Source: Aricia agestis
Taxonomy: Eukaryota > Arthropoda > Insecta > Lepidoptera > Lycaenidae
DNA: 64,000 nucleotides
Assembly (NCBI RefSeq): GCF_905147365.1
Contig: NC_056410.1
Span: forward strand, 7,167,501-7,231,500
Direction: 5' to 3'
Notes under the pieces: model-generated
What the model was told of the DNA's origin: nothing
What the model saw: only the letters and a program-made list of their open reading frames with translations
The model's database searches: none
Program-made: the position numbers and the translations under genes
Shown here: in pieces, positions 31,220-44,003 of the stretch
Layout of the letters: the number at the start of each line of letters is the position of its first letter
Numbering within the stretch: position 1 is the stretch's first letter

Positions 31220-34200
31220 TCTACAAAAGACATAAAAAATAGGTTATAGGAATTAAATATTATGTTGTAACTTTAACAGAAAAGATATAGACAACAATAT
31301 AAATATACTACCGCCAGCTATTGTAGACTATCTTTGTAATAGGTAAGTAGGCAATAAGTTTTCTACCATATTTTACCTTTCACATAGATACTTCAACAAA
31401 TATATTTGCCGTCAACGCATTAATTAAATAGTGGCGTAATCGTGTTAGTAGTGTAGGGTCTGCAGTTCACATAGGTGCTCCATAAATAACATTCAACCTC
31501 GATATGTTGTGAGCTAAGGTCCCTTCTCTCAATAACCCTTACGGCCTCATTTGGGCTCAACTAGGCATTCTATTTTCAGCGGAACGGAATGGGTTGAAAT
31601 TGTAACGCGACATTTGCCCAGACCTTTGCGAACGCTCGTTATTAGGCAAAATGCCAGCGCCTCACCTTTATTACGACTTGACGGTTCAAGACAAATGATT
31701 CTGTGTATTGTTTCGAAACGCCAAACATTTATTGGTATGCTCCGCTATCATTAATTGCTTTAAGTGGATCTAATAGGATCCAGTTGTAATCTAACATGTT
31801 TCCGATGGTAATCTTTTAGGTAATGTAGAGTTTTGGCGAACTTCCAAGGAGTACTCAAATTTTCTGTAATCATTACAGTGTAATGTATCAAATAGTAGGA
31901 TTTTAGACAAATTTTTCATGGACGTACGTCGTACAGGTCTATTTGCCTTATCTCAGTTTATTAATTTGTGTAATGAAGAAACATAGGTAACATGCCTAAA
32001 TCTTCAAATTGCGCTACCAAGTTTTCATCGTGGTGTAAAATTAATATGTAGTGGTATTGAACTTTCCGTTTAAAATAGATTGAACTGATCACTGGCCCTT
32101 AACACACGACACCAATAAGTCTTGGAGCAACGCCAGAAGGTATTTCAGCCGCTGCAGCCATTAAACAAATCATTTGTAGAGAAATGATTTACGCTTCACA
32201 GTACTTGGAGCGCTGAGTTCTTTAAAATGTTACATTGTCGGAGTGATAAGTTTTGCCCGCAATGTGCAAGGGTCAAAATCTCTAAACGAAATATGCTGAC
32301 ATCACTAAAGTAAATGTACTTGTTAAATTAACAGCCAAGAAGTATTTAGTCAAAAATCGTCCTAAAACTTGACGAAATGTGGAATGAGTTTACACTAATT
32401 TATTTAAAATCAATAGCAAAAGTTTGTTTGTTGGTTCGTTTTCATTATATAGGCTCCGAAAGTACCTACTGGGCAGATTTTGATTGAAATTTCACCTATA
32501 GATAGAGTCGACGACGGAGACGGAAAGACGGGATACTGTTTTTACGACTGTAAAGGCGAGTTAACCACATAATAAAAAAAACTAAAATTTAAGGTTCTGA
32601 CATTGAATCTCCCAAAATGTGTGGAGATCTCCCCGACAGCTGACAACACCGACATCATTAGCGGGCTCTTACGCGCCGCTGTACAGCCCCCAGCGGCCGC
32701 CACAATCAGGTTAATTTACTCCACCTCATGGCCAGGGAAATTACGAGACCATTCTAGAAGGATACGGCTAACAAGCCCCTGATAAGGTTAGCTTTTTTAA
32801 TAATTCCAGGACATCGTAGAATCAAGGTAACTTGTAAACCATTAACCGAGCTGTAAATATTTTGGATATGCTAAAAAATACAGCAACGCGACGCGACGTG
32901 GTACTCGAATTGAGCGTGGCTCTGCCCGCGTCAAAAGAATACTCTTAATATTATGTCCTTCCCCGAGGTCTACGCTATGTCTTTTCCAAATTTTATCAAT
33001 ATCGATTATCGACCTAAGTACTTTCGTAGTCTATATATGATACAAACAAACCACTTTTTAATGCACTCCACTTATGTACCTACAGTAAAACATAAGCAAT
33101 ATAAGGATGCACTGCCAAAGCTTGTTAAACGTTTTACTTTACTTTAACAACTTTCTCGAAAATATGAGTATAATTGAGTCTTTAATCACAAGTAAAAGTG
33201 TTGACCTTGTGAAATCATCTTGTTCTTAAGATTTTACCATTTTCCTTTGAGATAAGTGAATACAATGAAATTAATTGGATGATTAAGATTTGGATCTCAC
33301 TTTTGCTTTTGTCGTGGGAGTTTTTGAAATACATAATGGAATCTCATGGCACGTATTTGTCAGTTGTAGGTTTGTGTGGGCTTAGTTATAATGTGAATAA
33401 TACGAATGTATAAACTGAACTCACTTAGGTAAATCTTTCACGTCTGGTAAGAGTGAAATCCTTGAGCGCACACCTGAAATTCTTAACAAAGGATCGGCTT
33501 ACAGACATTAGGACTAAAGATGCGGATTGAATGCAGACAATAATGTGAAAACGTCAAGTGGAAACAGATTGTGTAGAGTCGTGCTAGTCTAATGTAAGTT
33601 TTGCCTTTTGTAAATGTGAAACTTGGTCTGTAGCTGCATACATGTTATCAAAATGTCTCTCGTCAGTGTGAGGTTGGTTACATTTTTAGCCTTTTATTGT
33701 TTTGGGGAAATGTTTAATGGATTCCCGACAGACTGGGGATTTCAGCTGGGATATGTAGAACTCGACTCGAACGCACCCGGAGCTACTACACTAAAATCTC
33801 AAGGTGTCTCCTCCTTTACTTGGTACCGGGGTGTTGGACAGTGTGGCCCGGTTAGCAGCATCTGCATCAGAAGCAAACCATCGAAGCAGACTTTTAGACA
33901 GCTGCCATTCCTCTGGATCGTGAACCCGACGTGACGTGACGGGATTTGTTTCGTCCAATTAAAACGGGTTCAAATCCGCCTGCCGTGAATTAATAGCCGT
34001 AACAAATAGCCGCTAACCTATTAGTCGAATCTTTCAGATCATGAAACGGAAGGTTGGATTAACCATTTGACGATAGACGGTCACAATTCACAACAGATTA
34101 ACCGGTAGACAGTCAAAACACAAAACAGTATTGTGTACGATAAATATTACGGGATCGCGGAGCGTTGTTAAATTTGCATATCCGCTTAACTGCGTCGGCG

Positions 34201-35163
34201 TTCGCAGATTGTGTAATGACGCGTCGCGCACCGCCCGGCCCGGATATTTTACACAACAGGTAGCACGGAATGTTGCTAATAATACGTTTAATGCGACATA
34301 CTACATTGCTAGCATCAGCATCTCTTTCGCCTGCAACGTCCGTATTTAGTTGTAAAGAATATTTTATGCGGCCTCTTTACGTTTACGTTTGACTGCCAAA
34401 TATTATGACGACGCGATGAGCAATTTGCGAACCATGGTCAACGTCGAAATTGTGCATACTGTACATATACTACTTACCAGCAATAATGGTCCACAGTAAA
34501 GAAGAACCTTGGGGTTGGGTTAGTTGTGACTTGTGAGTAAAGTCAATCAATGTATTTTATATTCTGTAGAGTTCAATAGCAGAAGCTGAAATAATAATAG
34601 TTTACCAGAAGATTTCACAATCAATGTTCATGACACGCCTATTAGTAAAATCGTCGAAATCACGAGGAGAATGATCAATCACAACCACGCTGATGACATT
34701 CGTGTTGTTTACCATCACAGCCGCTGTAACTCTCTACGCACATCACCCGCTTTCTTTTTTTCACTCAAACGCGTGTTTGGCGTGTGTTGACAGCGTGTGA
34801 TATCATCAATGAACGTAAGGAACATTGTAGTGCAAACACCTGTTCCAAGTTCGTTGTCCGCCCCTGACATTGATCGCGGTAGTACAACATCGTACTGTTT
34901 TATGTTTATATAACGTTTTTACTACGTTCATTCCACATTTCGGAGCCAAATTTTCTATTACTATTTGGTGTACGCTAACTCGAAATTTCAAGTTTATTTT
35001 GAATGTAACATTAAATGATCTTTTTACACTTTTTGGAAGACGAGACTTTATGACTCCCATCGCCGGTTCAGAAACCTAACCTTACCCGAGGAAAAGAACC
35101 GGCCGCCCCAGCGTTTTTAAAACTCACGCGGGATCTTCTTTTACCAAAAAGAAAAGAAATATA
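31220..35163. other. Intronic sequence, only weak open frames
   Basis: A frame from ATG 33653 (MSLVSVRLVTFLAFYCFGEM...) begins with a hydrophobic stretch, but it lacks a recognisable domain or supported splice site. The 31551 and 34131 frames are likewise unconvincing. Near 32940-33010 there is decayed lepidopteran-repeat sequence (TGTCCTTCCCCGAGG). Nothing else is recognised. Confidence 0.35.
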
Positions 35164-35470
35164 CGTGGGAGAGCCATGCGACCGGAGAAATACCACGTTC
35201 TCACAGAAAACCGGCGTGAAACAGCGCTTGCGCTGTGTTTCGCCGAGTGAGTGAGTTTACCGGAGGCCCAATCCCCTACCCTATTCCCTTTCCTACCCTC
35301 CCCTATTCCCTTCCCTTCCCATCCCTACCCTCCCCTATTACCATATTCCCTCTAAAAGGCCGGCAACGCACCTGCAGCTCTTCTGATGCTGCGAGTGTCC
35401 ATGGGCGACGGAAGTTGCTTTCCATCAGGTGACCCGTTTGCTCGTTTGCCCCCTTATTTCATAAAAAAAA
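35164..35470 (+). repeat. Poly-A-tailed SINE-like element, copy C
   Basis: It runs from GTGGGAGAGCCATGC to TTATTTCATAAAAAAAAAA. Compared with copy E it lacks about 20 bp (TTCGGCACGAATGGGCCGGC region) right after GCCATGC. AAATAT occurs on both sides and may be a short target duplication. Confidence 0.85.
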
Positions 35471-36601
35471 AATATTCAAATTCATGTATATTTTTATGAC
35501 AGACTAAAATATTTGTGTAACAGCCAGCACGTATTGTCTAAATTTGAAACTGCACTAATCCATCACGGGATTTTCAAAAATGCACCTGTGGCGAGACACA
35601 CCGCACACGGCAGCGACAGTGATACAAAATGACAGCCGAAAAGGACGAGTGTTGCAAATCGACTGGTAGTGTCCCTATTGAATTCCCGCTGAAATCTGAA
35701 GTGATTTGTCTACATTCTAGACCAGTATTCCATGTAAATCTCTTTTGTGATTGACGCTGTAATTTATCATAGTGTGTTATGTTTTGTATAGTTACAATAA
35801 TATGTAGAGCTCTACGATTTTCTGAGTAACATTTATTTAATAATAAAGGTATCATATACACTTAAGTACAGTTAACATAGAAAAACTTAAAATTAAATAT
35901 ACATTTTAGTACTTACAACTTACAAGTTACAAAGATACTACTGATTAAAATTGGAATCTCTTCCAGTGTAGACTTGTTACAGAAAATATTAAATAAGGGG
36001 TAATATAATGCTACCTAATGTATACAATGTGCCGCTTTCTTCTTTCTCTCTCTATTATAAGTGGCTTTTATTTTTGTATCTGAAAAATTAAAACTACTTA
36101 CCGATTAATAATTTGCCTGTATTTATCGATTAATATATTGTTATATTTTAACTGGTAGTATTGTAAAAGCTCATAATAATTATGTTTGCATTCAAAAAGA
36201 AATCAATTGGAACTTAGTATAAATAAAGATACTCATTAATTAGACTTTACAGAGTTCCTTTGATGATTCAGAGCCTCCGGCTGAAGTCCGTCCAAACCAC
36301 GAAACCTACTCGATGTTTTGTTGGGCCAAAATTAATTAAAATATTGTTTTGTTTCAGGTAAATTAACCCGACAGCTGTGTAGCAAGAGATGAATTATTGG
36401 ATATACTCGTATGTACGGTAAAATTCACCTTTGATACGAACAAGTCTAGATACGAACGGAATGCGGATACCTAAATTACTTACGTGGCCACGGAGTACAG
36501 AAGGAAATATAGACAGTTTGTATGCAAGCATCTTCAGCCGTAGATTACAAACCGAGAACGCCCGATCACAATGGAAATAGGGGAGGCCTTGTTATGTCCT
36601 A
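35471..36601. other. Intronic sequence, nothing certain
   Basis: A 95-codon minus-strand frame at 35574-35861 has no recognisable domain. No repeat or RNA gene was identified. Confidence 0.35.
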
Positions 36602-36960
36602 CGGGGCTAAAATGGTCACATTTAGCAATTCCCCTCAATCAATTCAGCAAATGAATTGTCAAACTGACAAATGTCAAATCAATACAAAAATACAGAAATG
36701 AATTGCAAGCAGAGTTGCATTTTGCGATTTTAGAAAAATGAATCATATTATGATTCATATCATGATTCTTCAAAGCGACCGTTTTAGCCCCGCTGAATCA
36801 ATTCAGCAAATGATTTGTCAAAACTGTCAAACTGACAAATGTCAAATCAGTACAAAAATACAGAAATGAATTGCAAGCAGAGTTGCATTTTGCGATTTTA
36901 GAAAAATGAATCATATTATGATTCATATCATGATTCTTCAAAGCGACCATTTTAGCCCCG
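36602..36960. mobile_element. Tandem-dimer inverted-repeat element
   Basis: The outer ends CGGGGCTAAAATGGTC (36602-36617) and GACCATTTTAGCCCCG (36945-36960) are exact inverted repeats. Inside, a ~165-bp unit (AATCAATTCAGCAAATGA, GACAAATGTCAAATCA, AGAGTTGCATTTTGCGATTT, TATGATTCATATCATGATTC) occurs twice in tandem, and the junction at 36777-36792 carries a right-end sequence. It looks like one element plus a second copy lacking its left end. A related fragment is at 54797-54888. Confidence 0.8.
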
Positions 36961-38684
36961 CTGCAGTGGCGTCACCAGGCGAAGCGAATGAAACGAAATG
37001 AGTAATCGCGACGAGCACCGTCACTTAACATTGAAACATAAGCCATGTTATTTGGAAGGAGAATAATTGTGTGCTAAGCGGGAATTTATCGTCGCTGAAA
37101 ATTCTCCACCGTCCCGCGCTCGCGCTGCAATCTTTTACGGCCTAATGGACTGAAAGCTTTTAAACGGTCCGATTGTTTTGTTATTTGTTTTTCGAATCTC
37201 CAAAATCTCCTGCCGTGCTAGCATACGCCAACGAGATATCTCACTCTACACGTTTTCTCGATGTTAACTGGTTTACCTCTTCATCTCTATTGACCCTAAC
37301 ATGACATACATTTTTTCTCGTACGTCTGTCGTCAAAATTAGAGACAATTTAGTTTTTTTTTATATGTGCTATTTTTGTCTATAATCTAACAGCTATATAC
37401 GACAGAGAAATTTATCTCTCGAGTCTCGACGTATGCATGTTAGCGAAATAGAGATATATATCGATATCGACAATATCACTACGCTCGAGACTGAGATATC
37501 CACGAGATATCTCGTTGGCGTATGCTAGAGTTGTTTTGGTAGTCTCTATCTGACGGGTTGATAAGAACGGCTCCTTCTTGAAATAGTCTCTCTTGCTTCT
37601 TCTTGTTTCTGCTCACGTGTCATAATAAACATGTAGCGTGACATGACGTCTCACAAGTTTTTCAAATCCCCAAATTTCCGAACGCGTATGTTGGAAATCT
37701 CAAACAGCCTGGTTAGGATAGTATATCGTAATTGCTCATGGAAAATTAATTAAAATTTCTGACCTCATTACCCTCATTTACCTGTGAAGGTGCGATGCAA
37801 TATCCGAAATAGAAGCTCGGCCGGGCTCCACGTAATGTGTGCTAGAAATAGATGCCGACCTGTGCCACGAGTGGCGACTGGCGGGTCACCGGGTGTGAAT
37901 ATCGGACACAAATATTATTCATTAAGTACGCCTGTTTGTCCTGTTAGACGACAGATGTCTTGGGTATTTTTAGAAGTCCAAAACAACAAGTTTTTATTGT
38001 GATATTTCCAGTGGATTAATTTGCAAAAAATGTAATCATTCTAAGGTACTTATGTTTTTAAGAGGCACATGTTAAAGCTGAAAGTAGATTATCTATTTGA
38101 TGGTTATTGGTTGGATATATACTAAAAGCGGTTTAAACTACATGATGCGTATTTGCGCAAAACTAATTAGCTCCTAATTATCATATTAATATAATTCAAT
38201 CTCGCTGACCTTTAATGAAAATTGTTATTCCATTAATGCTGAAAATTTGAACCACAAACTCTATTACGGTAACCTAATAATACAGCCGAATGATTTTATT
38301 CATCCTTTAACCCATTGTTACACTATGTTGATATATTTCCCATGTAATCCTCAGACTGATTAAAAGTATATACTATACCTATTAGACATTGTTCTATCCT
38401 CAGAACAGGAAATCTAAAATCTGTGGTTCTATCTAACAAACGAAAAAATGAAGCCGGTTTTTCATTCATGTGAGAGTCAAACTGTGCTTGTGCTGGACTA
38501 ATCGACTAATCACGTACGAGACATAACGCGAAGTACCATAGTTTATTTCATGTGTTTGCGTAGCTTCTGTAAACTAGATAAAAATCTATATTATTATGTC
38601 ACTAATCTGCTAAACTGACTATAAATTATAATCCCTCGATCGTGGAATTGTGGAAATCTTTTGTTTTCGCGGTCAAATGTGACC
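36961..38684. other. Intronic sequence around the 37221 MITE
   Basis: Apart from the MITE listed separately, no gene or other repeat was recognised. The 72-codon frame at 37784 lacks a domain and splice support. Confidence 0.35.
37221..37525. mobile_element. 305-bp MITE with perfect 25-bp outer inverted match
   Basis: CTAGCATACGCCAACGAGAT then ATCTC at 37218-37242 is an exact inverted copy of 37504-37528. If TA is the target, the element is 37221-37525 with TA at both ends, favouring Tc1/mariner. The interior has further GAGATATCTC-like palindromes and a TATATATCGATATCGA stretch. Confidence 0.8.
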
Positions 38685-39021
38685 GCTTTTTTTTTATGAA
38701 ATAAGGGGGCAAATGAGCAAACGGGTCACCTGATGGAAAGCAACTTCCGTCGCCCATGGACACTCGCAGCATCAGAAGAGCTGCAAGTGCGTTGCCGTCC
38801 TTTTAAGAGGGAATAGGGTAATAGGGGAGGGTAGGGAAGGGAAGGGAATAGTTGAGGGTAGGGAAGGGAATAGGGTAGGGGTTAGGGGATTGGGCCTCCG
38901 GTAAACTCACTCACTCGGCGAAACACAGCGCAAGCGCTGTTTCACGCCGGTTTTCTGTGAGAACGTTGTATTTATCCGGTCGAGCCGGCCCATTCGCGCC
39001 GAAGCATGGCTCTCCCACGTA
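38685..39021 (-). repeat. Poly-A-tailed SINE-like element, copy D
   Basis: A full copy in minus orientation, closely similar to copy B, including the expanded GGGAAGGG / GGGTAGGGG tract. Flanks AAGCGTT and AAGCGGT (minus strand) may be a 7-bp target duplication with one change. It stands 23 bp from the inverted-repeat element at 39045. Confidence 0.87.
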
Positions 39022-39044
39022 TAACGCTTGGGAGTAGAAGCATA

Positions 39045-39645
39045 ATTGACAACATTTCAAAATTTTAACATGGCTTTTTTATTATTCTATATGAAACTAT
39101 GTTCTATATATAATACTCGTATATATATGCGTGTTTCTTGCTTTTTCAAAATTATGTTTTTATGATACCTAAAAAATAGATTTTAATTCTTCGTATTCTA
39201 AAGAGACGTAAGCGCCAAGTGACGTCATACTGACGTCTGAACGGTTAATTCCATTACACTTTAACAAAAGAAAAAATCTGTCAATGTAAGTTTGTTAGTG
39301 TTACGTTTATTATGACGTCTGTCAATGTCATCGTCAACTTGGAGGATAGGTAACCAATGAGGTAATGTTATTTTTTAGAAATGTCATTGTTGACAGGTGG
39401 TTGACAGTGACGTTTTTGTTTTTATACTTCATGTTGTCTTTTTAAAACTATTTTACACCAGGCAAACAAACTGTATGATATTATGCCGTAAGTATGATGT
39501 CACAGCGTATTTTTCAGTTTTTCTTTATTTTCTGAGTAAATAAGCAACATAAAATTTTTTTGAATATTTTTTTGATATCAGGAGAAGAAACTAAAGAAAC
39601 GGTATTTTTTATTTTAAGGCTTAAAAAATTTGAAATGTTGTCAAT
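39045..39645. mobile_element. 601-bp inverted-repeat element with CRE-like motifs, copy 1
   Basis: The ends ATTGACAACATTTCAAAATT and (inverted) ATTGACAACATTTCAAATTT are nearly identical. A second, shorter copy is at 47335-47790. Shared internal blocks include GCGCCAAGTGACGTCAT and ATTATGCC..AAGTATGATGTCACAG. TGACGTCA-like words occur several times (GTGACGTCATACTGACGTC, TGACGTCTGTC, GATGTCAC). No coding capacity is seen. Confidence 0.75.
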
Positions 39646-40600
39646 AATTATAGTACGATAGAACAATCCGGAACTGAATCCTAAAGTAGTTCAACGGTCT
39701 CAGAATATATTTAATTAATCCTCCATTAGGCGACTCTGCAATTCTAATAACATACGGTGAGCTTAACACAAAGCGTGGGAATCGGCCGTCCTCCAGCACC
39801 TGAGCTAATGTAGGACCTCAAACAAAACTATTAAACCCATCGCCTAATTTCCATTTGCGAGCTCTAAAAGCTGGAATTAGCTAAGTGGTTCGACCGATCG
39901 ATGGAGCGAAGCTGCTACTCAAAAGCCATTCTGTATGCCGTTTGATTGGCGTATTCATAATCCCCGCTCCTAGCCGAGGGGAACTAATTACGAACATGCG
40001 CCTAATTGATATGGAAATGTATTTATTTCGTATGTTTATTTCATGAGTTCCGCTTAACATTATGGATACGCCGAAAAACCCGTAGGTAAACCTACGTGTT
40101 TTTCAGATAGCTACTTTTGACATGTTAATCATTGTTGGTAATTAACTATTGTTTTTAATTGCTTTAAGTTCTGTCCTATCTTCTGAGTTCTGACATTCTA
40201 TGGAGCTAACTAAAAGCAAATTACAAAGCAACTATACGCCAATGCTTCATTAATGTCAGTTTCAGAACAGGATTAATGAAACTGTTGCCGTCAGCAACAT
40301 AAATACAAATTATAGGATTGCGATAGGATCACAAACCTTATCGTTCCGAACGTTGGGCTCGAACTGGTAAGTCCGTAACCGCCCGGGACGTATAAAGTCA
40401 TCTATTATATTAATTAATTTCTACTCCAGGGCTCAATGCACGATATGAAATATTGGTCGAGCTGTTTCTAGTTGTTCTGAAACATATGGCGGAAAGTTTC
40501 TCGTTAGTGTAATGGTGGCTCTATATCGGAATTGGCCAAAGGTTTGGACGGCGTTTTACTTTAGATCGGTTGGCAAAAATCGACGAAGAAAACACAGTTT
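39646..40600. other. Intronic sequence, nothing recognised
   Basis: No gene or repeat was identified in this stretch. Confidence 0.4.
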
Positions 40601-40717
40601 ACGTTTTTGGTCTCTTTGGTGGAGCGAGGAGTTAGCGGAGAGGTGCGCGCTTACGGAGACAAGCTGTTCGTAGACCGTGATCAGAGGGTGATACGCTATT
40701 AGTGTAGCTGTAGTACA

Positions 40718-40956
40718 ATGCGTCGAGGGTCCCCTCCAGTTTTGCTGAGAGATCTTAAAGATTTACTCGAGTTATGGTTATCTGAGTTACGCAGCCCGCA
40801 GGCCATATTACGAAACATCCACCAGGAACATTATGGAGCATATTTCAATGGTTATCTTCATTGGAGCAGGTGTGCTGGCGGACGTTGTGTACGGAACTGC
40901 AACTGCACTGGTTCGGATAACGTTAATGTAATGGCGAGCACGTGTGGATTAGCTCG
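40718..40956 (+). CDS. Candidate coding exon of unknown family
   Basis: From ATG 40718 the frame reads MRRGSPPVLLRDLKDLLELW then LSELRSPQAILRNIHQEHYG and AYFNGYLHWS. The first ~50 residues have a protein-like, helical composition; after HWSR the frame turns Cys/Asn-rich and less plausible. A donor could be GGAGCAG|GTGTGC at 40870 (phase 2) or AGCTCG|GTAATA at 40957 (phase 2). The preceding 120 bp (GGAGCGAGGAGTTAGCGGAG, GTGCGCGCTTACGG) is GC-richer than its surroundings, as a leader would be. I do not recognise the family. It could be a nested gene's first exon or an alternative AGAP first exon, but neither donor gives the phase 1 needed to join the common second AGAP exon. Confidence 0.35.
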
Positions 40957-41586
40957 GTAATAGTTTGGGATTGTTTTCCTCATTGGAAATATAAAGATTT
41001 TGTACTAAGTTGCTTCTATCCACTGCTGTGGCAGTGATTTTTTATACATACCCACAACCCAGTGTTTAGGGTAACTTGAAGCTTGAAGATTGGTGAAATT
41101 GGATTATCTAGATAAATGACTAAATAAGATGATTTTATACAGAATTAGTTTGTTAAGCAGATTTGACCTACGTTATTTGGTCTGGTTATGTCAAGTCAAA
41201 GTAGGCTCTAGGAGTAACTAATCTGTGGACTGGGCTTGAATTTACAAAATATGTAGGTCCGCCAACTGCCTATGAATCTATTTCTCTGATAAAACATGTG
41301 TCTAATAGTAGACTGAATGAATAGATAAGTCAGTGTCTGCTCAAGCGATATAATCAGCTGATCAGCGATGAAAGTCCAGACTCCAGAGGCAGCCGAGTTA
41401 ATGTTTGCTAACTTTCAATTTGCAACAGGGCTGTTCCGAATCCCTCAAACACGCCAATTCCATTTCCGGGAGCGGAAAACGTCGTCATTTTTACTTTTAC
41501 CGCTTTGCCAACTTGCATCTTTGCAATTTCCTTCTGTTTTTTAATGCTTATTTTGTAAGCAAAATAAATTCGAATATTCGAATATA

Positions 41587-41644
41587 AAACTATAAACAAA
41601 ACTTATAATAGCTTATGAGCTATTATAAGTTTTGTTTATAGTTT
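41587..41644. repeat. Perfect 27-bp hairpin with 4-nt loop
   Basis: The arm AAACTATAAACAAAACTTAT AATAGCT is exactly inverted around TATG. Weaker pairing extends outward through TTCGAATA / TATTCGAA, giving about 36 bp in all. No target duplication is evident. Open frames on both strands that cross it are by-products. Confidence 0.8.
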
Positions 41645-42627
41645 ATTATTCGAACAATTGTCACTTATCAAAAATATACTTAGCGTATTACACAATGTGT
41701 ATTTTGTTGCCTATTGTTAACTTAAGGTATATAAATTATAAACCATTATGTTCCTTTAATATTGTTTTCTTAAGTAAATTTCTACTGCTAGGGTGGGCAA
41801 AAGATATACGTCGCAATTCGCATGTCACGCCCCTTTATAACTTCCTAGATCATAAAACTGACGGCAGGTGAACCCCTCATATTTATAAATTTTCCATATC
41901 TAAGAGCACGTCACGAAGATAAAATAATTTTGTCATATTGAATCGGAAAGGGGAATGCATGTTTTCGACTCATATTGGCATGCTTAAGAAGACATCACGC
42001 CGTCGCCAAAGTATGGAATTCGCCCTCTTTATTTTGGATAATTTGCAATAAAACCTCTATCCCACTGAAATAGGACACGTTTTAGTGTGGCACATTTTAA
42101 CGAAGCCAAGAACCACGCTCGGAAGATTATGCTATATCCCCCAATGTGTATTTTAAATTTGTTCGATTTTCATGTGAAGGATTTATCGAAAGGAGCAGTT
42201 TAAGGAAATATAGCAGTGAGGTGCTATTATCATAATGGTAAAACTCTATCTGGATGTAACTGAAGTATAATATAATTTATTTATACTTATTAGGTACTTA
42301 ATCGTTTTTTATTTTCATTTTACATTAAATATTAGCGCTCCTGACGAAATTATTTAACCGAAGAATATAATTTTTGGCTTATATTTCATTGCGTATTATT
42401 TTCATTTAATTCCCGGTAACGGTACGACAATATGACCTTTGTACACGAGAACAGGTTAAATACGAGGGTAGAATGAAAAAGGATAATCGAGTAAAGGTTA
42501 AATAAATATAATATTGCTATTTGCGAGAGATCTCGCTTGTTTGAGTTTCGCCCCAAAGAGTATCGTGCAAATAGGTCTATACTTTCATTATTATGTAATA
42601 TGTATGTTAATAAATTATAATATTACT

Positions 42628-42741
42628 AGACGACGCCCATACCAAATTTGAACAAAATCGATTCAGCGGTTTGGGCGTGAAGAGGTAACAGAGAGACAAG
42701 ACGAACGGACAGACACACTTGCCATTTATAATATTAGTATG
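42628..42741 (+). repeat. Truncated lepidopteran 'ttataatattagta' repeat
   Basis: ACTAGACGACGCCCATACCA joins directly to AAATCGATTCAGCGGTTTGG and ends TTGCCATTTATAATATTAGT. The middle of the family sequence is missing. Confidence 0.7.
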
Positions 42742-44003
42742 GAAAGTATGGATTACGTACAGATACTAGTAGAACTATTTTATTTCGCTAGGAATAGCTA
42801 TGTAGCTAATTTTTCTACGAGAATGTCGAAGACGGTATGAAAAATAATTACGATATTCGAAAACTAATAGCAACATGGTTTTTAGTAGTAACGAATTTTG
42901 TCGCAAAGCATTTTCCTTTTTAATATACTGAAGGAAAACTCTTGGGCATTATAGGATAATAAGATAAATAAGAATGAAACCAGCCAGCTACACAGAAATC
43001 TTTGTACGAACGATTATTATATCTACCTCAGGGCTGAAGGAGCGAATAATTGTACTTAATTGATTTTTACCAAGGTTGCAAGTTTCTCTATAATATCATC
43101 TCATATTATTAATCAGCTATACCAGCCTACCAACGTATTATGTACGTATCTACTTGTATTATAGCCGATAATTTTCTTTGGGTCTATTTAACTACCTAAC
43201 AGCGGTGATAGGTCAATATAACTCTAGTAACTCTTGAGACTTCATTTACCTCTTACAGTTTGAGTATCCTCATCCAAACCTCTGCTTATACAAGCTAGTG
43301 CTTCTGCCGGAAGAGGAACAAGCTTCGGTAAATAAGATATTAGGTACCTTAAAAAAGGTAACGCTGTTTTATTCAATTGTGAAGTAAGAAGAACTTCATT
43401 ATTACTGTTACTTAGGGCCTAATAATCTTGTTTTGTCTCGCCACTCTACTCGGTAGTACACCTACCTTTCAGGTAGTATCAGGCCCTGAATAATAATTAT
43501 TTTAAGCGTTACTCAGTTGTGATGTGGGAATTATTAAAAGACTCGTATTATGATATGACTTATGTGGAAATATAATATTTCGAAACAGAATGAATTTCAT
43601 ATTCTACTTGTTGAATATTTCATGCGGATCTTAACTCTGGTGCACGTTTAAAATATTCTTTCTCGTTCTTGAAGAGATTTTTAAAGTCTGATATGCTTGG
43701 AAGTCGTGTTAAACTTACTCACGGATCGGTTGAGAATACAATTTGAGGAGCAGTTATCGTATAAGACTTATTCTCAAAATATGAGCTGTTGTTAGGTTAG
43801 TGTGTTGTTAAGTCTATAATAAATAATCCCAACTTTTTATTAAACTAGCGTCAGGACACTTGACATGATCGAAAATTTGTAAGATGAAGGGAGAGTGGAT
43901 AGGCGCGAGTGGACATCAGTGAGGAAGTAATATCCACCTCTCTTTCTACGCCGCTGCGAGAATTTATGGCATCTCCTGCTATTTTATTAGGAAACTACGA
44001 CCA

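Larger units (their letters stand above)
40961..44003. other. Intronic sequence with one hairpin and one repeat fragment
   Basis: A perfect 27-bp hairpin at 41587-41644 and a lepidopteran-repeat fragment at 42628-42741 are listed separately. No gene is recognised in the rest. Confidence 0.4.
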
